Positions 45,557 through 63,978 of a stretch of 64,000 bases of DNA are shown here, piece by piece. The stretch's first letter is position 1, and each line of letters begins with the position of its first letter. A program made the translations under genes and the position numbers. The stretch spans positions 13,852,017 to 13,916,016 of the forward strand of contig NC_134509.1 in assembly GCF_027942865.1 (NCBI RefSeq), in the 5' to 3' direction. The notes below the pieces were generated by a model. It made no database searches and had not been told where the DNA came from. It worked only from the letters and a program-made list of their open reading frames with translations. The DNA is from Odontesthes bonariensis. Lineage: Eukaryota > Chordata > Actinopteri > Atheriniformes > Atherinopsidae.

Positions 45557-47298
45557 TCACACTGAGGCAAAGTGGCGCTCAACAGGTCGGACCTGCAGTA
45601 CTTCAGCGAAACCTTGTCCAAACCAGCAGGTGATGTCAGCCGTGTCGAGGGTGAAGAAGAAGAGTCTGTCTCTGCAGCGACTCCTCCTGTACACTGACCT
45701 GGGGTCTGCCGACAGCACGCCCTTGATGGCAGCTGCAGCCTCCTCTGGACTACGCAGAAACTTAAAGCCGGGTCTGTCACTTTCAGAGGGTCCTGTGTGA
45801 GAGAAACTGTTTTGGGTTTTTTTCTCTGCTCTGTTATGGATGACTGCTCTCCAGTTAATCTCAATCACAACGGCACCCTCTTGTGGCGAGAAATACATGA
45901 GCCTCGGCTCTGCTAACTGTGGGTCTTACCTGACAGGTGTGAGGGAAGGAATTCTGCCAGCTGCTTCTCAGCATGCGGAGTGAAGCGCACATCCAAACTG
46001 GCAACAGGAGGCTCTCTAATCCAGCCAGCAATGGTTGTGTAGGCCTCTTCTCCATAGCAGGGGTGGTCCACGTTGAGCGCTGATGGATTAGGTTTTGCAG
46101 AATCGGAAACTCGGGACTTGCTCTCACAACCATGTTGTGACGTGTCCTCCTGGGTCACAAAGGTCTCTACCTCTACCAGAAAATTGCGAAGATCTTTTGA
46201 CTGAAGAAACTGTTCACTGATGCCAGTTTCAGATTTATCTTCTGAGGCGAGAATCCCCACATCATCCTCCATTCTTTTTATGTTAAACTGAGCGTCTGTG
46301 TCTGAGTCTTCATTAAGGTTTAGGATGCTCGTCTCCTTGTTGAGCGACATGATCGTTCCATTCTGTTGGTCTGTGTCTGAGTCCTGCTGGAGTAAGTCCA
46401 GATTAATCCTGGTGTCAGGGGAGTCATACTGAGGAATGTAGGGTTTGATGTCCAGGACAGGCGTGCCAGCGATCATATCAATGTCCAACAGATGTACTGT
46501 GTCACCTAGAAAATAAAGAAATAGACTTGTGTCTTTCAAAACATATTTATCTTATTCTCCAATTAATATCACATCTGATAGTAGAACATTTAGACTGACG
46601 GATGGTTAAAGGTGTTAGAAATTTGACCATCAAAAGCCCCATGTAGATGGGACTAACATTACAGGAGGGCGTTGAGCATTAAAAAATTGTGGGATGCAAC
46701 AGATGAGCAACAAAATGGTGAGGGTTGCGTCAGGAAGGGCATCCGGCGTAAAAAATGTGCCAAATCAATGATGCGAGATCAACTCACTGTGGGAAACCCC
46801 TGATAAAGGGAGAGGCTGAAAGAAGAAGAAGAACAGATGAGCAACGGGTCTGCAGGAGCAGTCAACAGACAATGGCACAACCTATGTGTGGCTGCCATGT
46901 TATCCCCTCATTGGATAAGCTTTTTGCTCTCTTCACAGATTAAAAGGGGCCTTGGTTCTTCTTCATAAGACATGAGGTTTGCAGGGGGGGGGCAAGTTTT
47001 TTGGGGAGTCTCTTAAAATTTTGCCAGGCATTTCTAGCCAGAGAGCAGTGAAAACTTGAGAGAAATTGAAAGAGAGAAAAACCCTATTTTGTTGCTCATT
47101 TCATACATAATTCGCGATATGAAATGTGAAGAAAAAACAGAATAGTGTCAAAATATTGTAACCCCTTAAAAAAAAAAAAAAAAAAAATCTGCAAATTATC
47201 ATTTAGAGGAAGCTTTTCTCTTTTTAAGAGGAACCAAGCCTCCTTTGGTGTGTAATGTTAAAATTGGTGAAAGGCTGCTGTGCTCTGCTAATTATGTA

Positions 47299-47334
<36 letters not shown>

Positions 47335-48221
47335 GTGTTTACAAAGTGTCTGAGAGGAATCCAAAAAAAATGCCCCCCTCAGTTCACAGGTTGTATGCAT
47401 GACTTGCTGTCTGGTAATTACAAGCTCACATGTTCCATTTAAAGGCAGTGAATGACACATCCTCAAGTTACATCATTTCTTACGAAAGAAATAGCCTGAG
47501 TAACGTTATCTAATGTTATGTTGCTCACTAAACAAGTCAACTAACTACACAGCTACCGTAGCTAGCGTTATGTGGCAGACAGCAATGGGGCATCTCAGTG
47601 GTGTTACTCATAGTCAGAACATCCATACTACGAGTGTGTTAAAGGTCCCCTTAATGTTTATAACATTAGCACACACATTAATTTGGAGGCTAGTAGGAGT
47701 CACTGGTCAGACTTTGTAGGAAGCCAGCTCTCTTTGGCATTAATGAGTTGCGCAGCAGCTAATGGAAGAAAGAAATCATGCTGTGTGGCAGTGAAAATGC
47801 TGTGTTACCAAGTACAATTACACTTAATGATATAAAATCTTTCTTTGGATTTGAAAATTGTTGGAAACATTAACACAATCACACAGGCTGCAAAACGTTG
47901 CTGTTCCATATCAAACCTTTTAATGAAGCTCACCTTCAATTTTGTCCAGCTTTGCGAGCGTCAGGCCCAAGGCGTTTGGTCGGTGTGGACTGCGTGTCGA
48001 GTACACACCGGCTCTCTGACCGTTCAGTCGAGGAGGCTTCACTTTGGCTTTGTAGCTCAGGTGCCCATTTTTGTGAAAGAGAAAAATGATCCTGGGAAGA
48101 TTCGAAAAAGGAGAAAGAAGGTGACAAGAAATAAACAGTTGATACACAGTGGTGGTAAAATGAAACAAATGTTTGATTGAAGCTTCACAAAAAAAAATTA
48201 CGATTTTTCAAATTCTGTTTT

Positions 48222-48279
<58 letters not shown>

Positions 48280-50016
48280 TACATAAAGGGAAAAGGTGAA
48301 AATGCAACGGACCAACGACTATGTGTAACCTACCAGACATGAGAGTACTGCTCCAGGCCCTCCAGAGCATGCTCGGGGTTGTTAAAGACGCTCTGCCGGA
48401 GTCGCAGTTGTGCCCGCGACGGGCCACAAACCGTGGGCTGCCTAGGTGTCCCATTCTTCATGGAAAAACAGGAACTAATGTAACCAATCGGCACCGTCTG
48501 GATGTTTCCTGTAATATAGTACAATTAATAAAACTGTTTTGAATTCCAACTCGTTAACACAGATGGATCTTTTCCGTTACAAATTTAACAGCCCTGCTCT
48601 TAACCCATACTTAATGGATGGATTACAACCACACAAGATGAGTTTTCAGCTTCACACCATGTTCACAGATATTTCTCCAAATTCTCTCTCTCTCTTTTTT
48701 TTTTTTAGATTTTTAGCTATATTATGCAACATAGACGATGAAATCCCTCTTACCCATCTTTCTGTGACATGTGCAACCAGAACTTTTAATGGAAAACATC
48801 AACCTCAGTTTCAGCATGTCACACATTTGCTTTCTGCTCTTTTTTTAAACTAAACATTGGTTTGGTGGTGTGTGCTTTCCGCTCAGCTGTAAGGGGAGAT
48901 GTGGGGCAGTGTTTCAGGAACAGTGGCAGGTTAAGACAGCTTGGCAGAGAGCTGTAACTTGTTGGGAATCAGCCTCTCTGTCTTTATCTGCAGTAGAGTG
49001 CTGAGGCGCCCGGAGGGCACGTCGCGCCAACAGAGCTGGACAGAGCTGCCAACATCGTTTACACGTCTACTTCCGAGCTCTTGTGAAAACGAGAAGGGAA
49101 AAAGTCCTTTCCAATTTTGCAGCGGAGACTTTGTAATGGACTTTGTGTTTGAATCTGCTGTGTGGGGCTGGAAAACAACCCCAACGCAGCCAATTCCTGC
49201 TTCTATTGGGTCTAAATGACTGAAAAAAAAAATCACTGCACTCTGTATTTACCAACGCTACTGTTCAGACTTTCTGTGTCAATTGAACACAACCCTTTAA
49301 TTCTACATGTGTATTCAATTTCATTCTACACATGTAGAATGAAATTTTACATGTGTAGAATGTACACATGTACATTGTAGGTAACTGTGTTTAATTCCAA
49401 ATTCTTATCAGCATGCTTTTCAATTTGTCACATTTGGAACAAAACAAAACTCTATTAATTTAAGAATTCATAGAGTACACAATTTACGTTCATACACAAT
49501 TTGCTTGTGTAAATTGTCAACCAGCCACAGGTGCATCATATTTCGTTCAATATGTTTACATAAACTCCACTTTCATGTCAATAAGGTCTGATGCAATCTT
49601 GCAGTATTTAATATATATTTTTTTAAATCCTCTACTTTGTACCTTTGAGTAAATATGTTATAAAGACTTTTAATAGGGACCTTGCTCTAATCCAGCCCGT
49701 GGTGATGGTGAACACGGTGACGGTGTTAGTTCCTTTTTATCTTCAGAGGAGCCAATCCTTGACACAGCGGCCTGAACAGAAGTCAGATGTTTGCGATGAG
49801 CTCTGACAGCGCTGTCCAGCATCTGCCTGTTGAACGGGGCGGGAAGAAAACAATTATAATGTGTGAGCACAAACTGTTATACAAGTTATTTGAGACTTTT
49901 GTGTCTGCAATCAGGTTGTAAACATACCTCAGGTTCTTGATTTCTTTTCGCATCACAGAAACCTGCTGGTTCAGTTTATTGATGTACTCGCCGCAGCAGT
50001 CACACGGAGGACTCAT
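45557..50016 (-). CDS. trmo: tRNA (adenine(37)-N6)-methyltransferase TrmO, six exons
   Basis: SAM-dependent enzyme of the TsaA/TrmO (UPF0066) family that N6-methylates t6A37, next to the anticodon of certain tRNAs. Exons: 49928-50016, 49681-49826, 48334-48508, 47934-48091, 45930-46505, 45557-45792, all in phase; 459 aa against about 440 in human. The catalytic core runs from about residue 83 (VPIGYISSCF) with FNNPEHALEGLEQYSHVW, HKNGHLS, the family signature STRSPHRPNALGLTLAKL (168-185) and GTPVLDIKPYIP. An acidic variable linker follows, then the conserved C-terminal segment VLSADPRSVYRR...RLFFFT...ITCWF. The first two exons add a Cys-rich, coiled-coil-like N-terminus (CDCCGEYINKLNQQ). Start: the ATG before SPPCDCC, the only Met ahead of the donor with a plausible context. 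Runs head-to-tail with spag5. Confidence 0.93.
46698..46845 (+). mobile_element. Short retroposon insertion with perfect 14-bp target duplication
   Basis: AACAGATGAGCAAC occurs at 46698-46711 and again at 46832-46845. Between them are 120 bp that include GTTGCGTCAGGAAGGGCATC, then AAAAATGTGCCAAATCAATG, and end in a GAA-type tail (AGAAGAAGAAG). This is the 3' end of a common fish LINE or a SINE that shares it. The perfect TSD shows 5'-truncated target-primed insertion. It lies in trmo intron 4, antisense to the gene. Confidence 0.8.
47168..47187. repeat. Poly-A tract (20 A)
   Basis: An uninterrupted A run in trmo intron 4. No retroposon body could be fixed upstream. Confidence 0.85.
47299..47334. 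repeat. (ATT)12 microsatellite
   Basis: A trinucleotide run in trmo intron 4, read as poly-Ile or poly-Asn in shadow frames. Confidence 0.95.
48222..48284. repeat. (AT)n microsatellite
   Basis: A TA run with a few AC interruptions, in trmo intron 3 just downstream of exon 3. Confidence 0.95.
49317..49346. repeat. 30-bp near-perfect palindrome in trmo intron 2
   Basis: AATTTCATTCTACA and TGTAGAATGAAATT are exact inverse complements (14-bp arms) around CA. Partial copies (TTCTACATGTGTA at about 49301 and TACATGTGTAGAATG at about 49348) flank it. It could form a hairpin or cruciform. Confidence 0.8.
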
Positions 50017-50039
50017 CTTCCCGATTTAAGTCAGATTTC

Positions 50040-51654
50040 AGTAATTTGGCGTTGAGCGGCAGCTCTTTTTAATTTTAAGTCACTGTCTGCAGACACGAAC
50101 AACACACTGCGGAAGAAGCATGTGGGAGTTTTCTAAATGCGGAAGCAAATTTTCGTTTATATTGTTGGCCAACCAGGAGTGTTTCACGCGTAAAACCAAC
50201 CACCCACAGCTCGTCTGTGACATTAAAACGCTCTCTCAGTTTATCATATTAAGCATATTAGGATTTGCTTTACATTACACATGAATAACACATCCATGCT
50301 GTAAAATTAATCGTTAGATATTTTTTATTAGAACTATACGCTAATGTATTTACCGCCAGTAGGGGGCAGCAGAGATGCATTACACTTTTATTTAGACACT
50401 GTAGAACAAGTGTACTTGTAGTGTGTTTACTTTAGTTACTGATCAATAGTATTTGCATTTACTTTAAATTTAGCACACATACAGATGTATATATAATTTC
50501 AGAACCATTCTGAATACTTAAAATTAAATCATCATTATCCAATTTAAGATAAAGGAAAAAATTAACCAGCAATGAAATCAACCCTTGACACAGCAGCATT
50601 CATAAAAAGGTTAAAAGATTGGTACAAAAAAATTAATAATCAACATCCTAATCCATGCATAACTTTTTCTTTTTCATGTTATGGTAGAACATCCTTGATA
50701 ATACCGCACACTTTCACTAAAGTAACATTGCATTTTAATGCCGGGTTTTCAATTGTAATTTAATATTATTACATGAGACGCAGTTGAAGAAAACAGTTGA
50801 TGGTAAGGCTCCTTTTTAATCAAGCATCATTCACTTGACCGATTATTGCAGCTCTAATCTCAGTATGTGTGTTTTCCACAACTACAAGCAAGTTAGGTCT
50901 TTGATTTCGTGAGCTTAAAGAAAAAGGTCTCATCTTAAATCATATGAATATCCTGCTCTTGTACACTAATAGGAAATAAACTTTGTAACAATGATACTGA
51001 CCAGAGCAGAAGAAGGTTTGGTGGTATAATATACACACTGATAAGTGTCAAATAAGGGGAATTAATCCTTCTAATTATGGCTAATTTTCTCTTGTGAAGT
51101 TGGCGATAAATTCTGTAGGGAATGTTTTTTTACAAAAAGAACCAAGTTCTGTTCTGTCCTGTAAACTTTGACTTCAGTTAGCATTTTCTTGCAATTAAAA
51201 ATGTAAATTAGGCCTAGATCCCCCAACTTGCGTGATTAACGTGACTTTCTGTGGGTTCAGTCTTCAGTGGAGAGCAGACTGATCATGTGAGATATTCATC
51301 ATTTAATGACCCCAAACTTTAGAAGGAAGGAATCAGACAATAGCCTTCAAATAGTGGAGGACTTCCACAGCATTTGTAAGACGTTGATACCTGAATAAGA
51401 CTAATTTTCCATAAGATATCTTGTATTTTCTAGCTTTTGTTCATCTGAAATTGTTTTATAGTTATGCTTAAATTGTTTTCTTGCTTACTCAGATACCATT
51501 CAATGTCATTCAGCAGACTTGAACTTTGGAAACTTTAACAAAAACTGTCAGTATTGGGCCAATCTACCATTACTGTATAAACACATATTGACACTTCTTG
51601 CTGTTGATTACACAGATAATTAACAAACACAGTGTTATGATACAAGCAGGGAAT
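50040..51654. other. Intergenic DNA between trmo promoter and hemgn 3' end
   Basis: The trmo promoter should lie at about 50040-50130. Beyond it the DNA is AT-rich with no coding signature. The one notable site is a full CTCF-type motif at 50356. Confidence 0.5.
50356..50369 (+). promoter_or_regulatory. CTCF-type core motif
   Basis: CCAGTAGGGGGCAG matches the CTCF core CCASYAGRKGGCRS at every position. It lies between the trmo promoter and the 3' end of hemgn and could mark a boundary between a housekeeping and an erythroid gene. Binding is inferred. Confidence 0.5.
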
Positions 51655-51660
51655 TTTATT
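51655..51660 (-). terminator. Possible hemgn poly(A) signal
   Basis: TTTATT on the plus strand reads AATAAA on the minus strand, about 390 bp after the hemgn stop codon. Another possible hexamer lies nearer the gene, so the true site is uncertain. Confidence 0.4.
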
Positions 51661-52051
51661 TGATTTGATCTTGATTTGATCTTCAAAAAATTGTCATCAA
51701 AGAAAATACACAGTTACAAATACACAGTCAATAGTGATTCATACTTTTCTTTTAAATAAAGCAAGCATAATCTGCTGTCTATGAGATGCAAAGTAGAAAA
51801 AAAAAGAAAAGCAATTAATGAACTTTGCAGTGAAGCACAACCCAAAATAAATAAGCACAGAAGTTTGGTGTGAATTCAAACACTTATTCGAACAAGCGAT
51901 GCCTCGGCTCAACATGTTTGCTCGCCTCAATCATCAGACTGTAGGCTAACCAAAATAATACTCAGGTACGAAGTGCGAGCGAGAAGGAAGTGTCTGGCTT
52001 TGTATGTTCTGAACTGAGCATCTGAGCAGTCGAGTTTAGATAAAACAACAA

Positions 52052-53872
52052 TTAATTTCCCGGAAGATATTCCTGTGGCAGAGGAGGAGAGGACAAGGTT
52101 GGAATGGAATACATTTTGGTTTGCTCGGGTGCGTTGATCGAAAGAGTTTCATTTAAACCTAAAAAAGACAGATGAACATTCAAAAGGTTGGAAAGGGTTA
52201 TTTTTGCAAAAGATCACAAGAAACTCCTCTATGTTGCAAAAGAATTGGGGTTATTTTTGTATTTCCACAACATTCATACCTTCATCAACTCTTCTTTGAG
52301 ATGGAGAGATGTCTTCTTCCTCATCTGGGCCCAAGTCCTCGATGAGGAACTGATCAAGGGCGTCTCTGCCTTGTGACTCGGTGTAGAGGGTCTTCACCTG
52401 GGGTGGAGCCGAGGGAGGAGCAAGAGCCACAGCTGGAGCAGAGTCTTGGGACAGAGCTGGTGCTGAAACAGCATCAGGAGCTTGTGCTGGTGCTGGTGCT
52501 GGTGCTGGAGCTGGAGCTGGAGCTGGAGCAGGAGCTGGAGCTGGAGCTGGAGCAAAATCTTGGGACAGAGCTGGTTCTGAAACAGCATCAGGAGCTTGTG
52601 CTGGAGCTGGAGCTGAATCTTGGAACAGAACCGGAGATGTGCCTAGAGTTGAGTTTACTGGAGCAGGACGGATCAGAGGAGGGCCAAAGACTAAGTTTTG
52701 GACAGATTCAAACACTGGTGCAGGAGCAGGTGCAACAAGGAAAGAAGCTGGCTGTGATTCCACGGCCAGTACCGAGGTCAGAGAGCCCGGTATTTGATCA
52801 GAGATGAATGCAGCTGGTTCAGGTGCCACCACTACAGCAGGACCCTCCTGAGTCACAGCTGGCTCCTCCTGAATGACCGATAACTGTGGCTCAGGCTCAG
52901 TCTTCTTTGGCCTCCCTCTCTTCTTTGTGCCACTCTTGTCCCCAGCTCTTGACCTTTTTCTTTGGATCTCCACCCTGAAAGAGCATGACACTGTTGTAAT
53001 TAAGCTTGACAACAGTGGACATTGACACAGCTCTGTGTGATGCTTTTGCTAAGCTAATAGTGCAAAGTCCTTTGCTGAGATCTGGGGTGTCAACAGACTG
53101 ACCAGAGCAACCTTTGGTTTCCTATTGCTCCATATTCAATATAAACCAGAGGAGTGATAAGCAGTCAGGGAGCTGATAGTGTTTTTACCGTGTACTGTAA
53201 CGTATGCTGGTACAATGCAGGCTGTAAAGTGTTCACGGGTGAGGTTAAAACTTCCACTCCACTCTTGACTGCATGAGCGCAAATATTTACTGTATCATAT
53301 CACTGTACTAACACTGACAGTGTTTTTCTACAAATTTACCCCCAAACCCACTGGTTAGTTTCCTTCTCTTCTGCCTCAGCTTTTCTCTTTCTGAGAAGGT
53401 TCCTGTCTCGCAGTCGCCGACGGATCCCTCCTGCAAGCAGAAACCATGTTTATATGCTGCAGGGTAAAATCAAAGAGACATGGAGCTGCATTTGTTACCC
53501 ACACACACACAAAAAGCTTGCTTTATCATTTTTTCCGCCCCTCTAGCTGCACACTTACATCTATAAAAGACATATTGTCACACTTGGTTTCTATGTACAG
53601 TTACACAGACAGAGTGAATTCATCAGGGATTGTATTTGTAATACTGCTCAGATGTTGATCAAAAGTCTCTCTGTGCCTGAACTGACAAAAAAAAAAAAGA
53701 TACAACGCTGCATAGTAGTAAAAAAAAACGTCCACGTCAATTTTATTTCAAAAGAGCAGAGGAATCTATAAGAGTTACCTTCCTCCTCATCCTGGTTTTT
53801 GAACTCCGACTCTTGGTTTTTCTCTGGTTGCGACGTCTCCTCCATTCTGAGCCCTGCTTTGAATGAATTCAT
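52052..53872 (-). CDS. hemgn: Hemogen (EDAG), four exons
   Basis: Nuclear regulator of erythroid and haematopoietic differentiation. Exons: 53779-53872, 53340-53430, 52280-52974, 52052-52158, joined in phase; 328 aa. Exon 2 gives LRDRNLLRKRKAEAEEKETNQW, cut here to its core LLRKRKAE...EKETNQW, which matches the one strongly conserved block of mammalian hemogen (LLRKRKAEVHEKETSQW). A basic region follows (residues 63-86) with KKRGRPKK, a nuclear localisation signal that also has the AT-hook core RGRP. Then come a Pro/Ala-rich repeat region (about 188-245), an acidic stretch (EDLGPDEEEDIS, near residue 275) and a short tail ending LPQEYLPGN. Two in-frame ATGs in exon 1 (residues 1 and 10) could start the protein; a TTCAG just before the first leaves room for a 5' UTR intron. 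Divergent from anp32b. Confidence 0.85.
52425..52598 (-). repeat. hemgn: Duplicated Ala-Pro module in hemgn exon 3
   Basis: A 20-residue unit (QAPDAVSxPALSQDxAPAxA) occurs at 52539-52598 and 52425-52484, separated by and overlapping a 23-residue Ala-Pro run (52485-52553) encoded by a (GGAGCT/GGTGCT)n hexamer tract on the plus strand. The tract should vary in length between alleles and species. The long plus-strand open frame here is its shadow. Confidence 0.8.
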
Positions 53873-53945
53873 CTGAAGGCGCGCAAATACAGCAAAGAAG
53901 ACAGAACAGCTTCTGACTGTTGTCTCTTCCCACCCCCTAGAAGAA

Positions 53946-54003
53946 TTATCTGGTTAACCATTACCATAGTGCTGGGAGAGTTCTTGCAGCGTTGGCCTTA
54001 TCA
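53946..54003 (-). promoter_or_regulatory. Two GATA motifs just upstream of hemgn
   Basis: On the minus strand, AGATAA (53946-53951) and TGATAAG (53997-54003) fit WGATAR and lie 75-130 bp upstream of the first hemgn ATG. I recall mammalian hemogen as a GATA1 target, so a conserved erythroid promoter is plausible. Confidence 0.4.
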
Positions 54004-54939
54004 TATTTGTAAAGCTGGAGGAGTTGGCACAGTACTGTCAGAGGAAAAGAGAGAGAGAAAAAAAGAAAGGACACTCGAGCAAGTTGTGCGTTGGGGGAGG
54101 GGGTGTGCAGTGTATGAGAGGGAAGAAATGCATGGTAATGAATGACAGAAGATCATGTAGGCAATGTAGACTGCATGAAAGACAGCAGCTGATCATAACC
54201 CAATACAACCTTTAGCTTGGCAATGGCAGACTGAATTTGGAATACAATTCAAGATTTTAACCGCTTAATGAAAGGTAGGGTAGGCTTTTTTTTTAATGTT
54301 TTGTATATTGTTCGAATCAAAGCTACGGTCCAAAACGCTTACATGTGGCTTTCCATATACATAGTCATTATGATAATTAGTAAAAACACGCAAGAGGTGT
54401 CTTTTGAGGTAAACTAAAAAAAACTTTGTGTTGCAAAGCGAGAACTCGCGTCTTCTAATTGGAGCGGAGACATACCCGTCTTATCTCTCAGATGGAGCGC
54501 CGCTCAGTTGGGGAGTATTCTCAATCTTCTCACAGCACATTGAGTCGTGGTGTGTGTGTACGTACGTGTGTGTGTGTTTGAGCCACTTAGAAAAAAAAGC
54601 TACCCAGCAGAGTAAATAACACTCAACTGTCAATTGACTCCAGCACTGTAGTGGAAATGCTGAGGGGTTCCTTTAAATTCCCAAACTTCTGTGTCCAGGA
54701 GGTGGTCGCTCGTGGTCTCCACCAAAACGAACAGCGCGTTTCTGTGAATGAGAATTTGAGAGTGCAAAGAGGCTGCGCTGGCATATATAAATGTACATAA
54801 ACCGTATTTTAATGAGCAATACTGTCCAATTTTTGTTCAAATTAAAAAAAAAAGAAGAAGAAGTTTTAAATCATTTGAAAACTGCAATCATCCTGTGTCA
54901 TGTTGACGTGCAGCTGGTCAAAAGATCAGTTACACACTA

Positions 54940-54950
54940 CAGCTGATAAG
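54940..54950 (+). promoter_or_regulatory. E-box overlapping a GATA motif
   Basis: CAGCTGATAAG joins an E-box (CAGCTG) and TGATAAG about 1.07 kb upstream of hemgn. TAL1-GATA1 complexes usually use a spaced E-box and GATA, so this overlapping form is only suggestive. Confidence 0.25.
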
Positions 54951-56155
54951 CACACAGACACACTGACTGGACTCTTTTCTGGTATGCTCAATTGCCTTGT
55001 ATCGTAGTATTACCATTACAGCTAAAAGCAGAGAGGGCTGTCAGTCACACACAACCCCAACAGCTGAGGAATGTCTGGGCAGATATACCAAATATGCAGT
55101 CTTTGATATGACAACGCCATCTTCAGGCCAAACACGGGGTATTAAGATGGCACGCTGTATTTCCAACCTTTAAAGGAGACCACGGCTTAACAAGCATCCA
55201 ATTGAGCCATGCTCACTTTTACTTTAATCCGAGGGGAAAACTTGAACGACCTGGCTCGGTGATACTCAAGTGGTCTTGTACTTTCAGGGCTCGGATGTCT
55301 CAGGAAGTAAAGGGGTGGGGTTCCAGGGGGTGCCCTACCCTCCATGTGCGTACACACAATGCTCTCTTTACTGCAAACCAAATACACCCCCCTCCTTTCT
55401 AGTGATGTGTCCTAACGGAGAAAAAAAAGGAAAGAAAGAAAGACAGAAAGAAAGAAATCAGGCATTTCAATTCCAAATATACATCACGGAGTTTATTGGT
55501 CAAAACGTACACAAGGAGCACAAATTTGCCAGAAGAGGCTGATTTTCAACAGGTTTGAGTCATACACAGAACACGCTTTCTTTATTGCGTTACATGTTTG
55601 CTCCACTTACACAACTAGCATAAGCCAAATTCAATTAAAAAACCACACCGAACCAAGGTTGGACTGGTTCATGAAGTCGGACATAAACAAAGTTCCACTA
55701 TATATGACCTACTTTTATCGACGTCTAATTAGTTGGACGCTATTTTCAGCGACGGTGTTGCTGTATATCTTCAACGCATCTTAGTTGGGTAAATCTGTTT
55801 GGTTTTTTTTAAAGCCAAAAGTCTCACGTATACACACACACGAAAAAATAAATTACAGTTATTTCTTTTCAGTAATAAATTGCACCATAACACCGTTTCG
55901 GGGCAGCGTCATGTTTTCTGACTGCAATGCCCTTTCAGAGTCGATGGGCGTTTCTGGACGTAGATGGCGCTGTTGAGCATACATTTTGTTTCAGTCCCGT
56001 TTCCCTCCATGGTTTCCCCTCTCTCCGACTAACTTAGCGTTTGGCTCAGTTCATTATACAGTCCTATATTCTCCCTCCATAAGGGCATCTCTGCCTTTGG
56101 ACTGAAGCTCCCACGAAAAACCCAAGAGAGAAAAGTTTAACTTTCACAGGGGAGG

Positions 56156-63491
<7,336 letters not shown>

Positions 63492-63972
63492 AAGCTAAAC
63501 TGAAAACGAGAGCCTACCGAGTTACCACCTTTTTTGCCCCCACAAACCCGAACGTCCACCCTCCAACAACTCGCACCGCCTTTGTAATCCACGTCTACCC
63601 CCCCCCCCAGCTCTGCGCTCTTTTTATGGGGCAAGACTGTACCGGATGGGTGGGCCGAGTGGAGCTGCCCCCCCACCCCCACCCCCTCCTCTCCCCATGG
63701 AACTGAGAGCCACCCAACAACCTCCAGCTCACCCCTCCCATTGTCCCCGAGGTTCTCAGGCAGCCCGCCATTCAGCATTCCACAATTTCACTGTCGATCC
63801 CTCTTTATGTATTCCCGTGTGAGGACTTTGGGACTGGTATCTAGTTTTGGGTCTGTGCTTTTAATATTTCGTTGGATGAATTTTCTTCTTTTTTTTTCTG
63901 TTGTTGTCGTTGTTGGGTTTATTATTTCCCCCCTTTTTTTCTTTCATTTTTTTTCTGTTCCTTATTTTTCCC

Positions 63973-63978
63973 AATAAA
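63973..63978 (+). terminator. anp32b poly(A) signal
   Basis: AATAAA in CCCAATAAAATTATTG, about 480 bp after the stop codon, at the end of a C- and then T-rich 3' UTR. Confidence 0.7.

Larger units (their letters stand above)
53873..56155. other. Intergenic DNA between divergent hemgn and anp32b
   Basis: No exon seen. The hemgn side holds GATA motifs. The anp32b side (about 55900-56155) is the likely promoter and 5' UTR of anp32b: more GC-balanced, no TATA box close to the ATG. A GAAA-type simple repeat lies at 55423-55460. Confidence 0.5.

Noticed and set aside
52373-52807. 144-codon plus-strand open frame rich in Glu-Leu/Val-Leu repeats
   Set aside because: It is the antisense shadow of the Ala-Pro repeat in hemgn exon 3; no splice sites or protein features support it.
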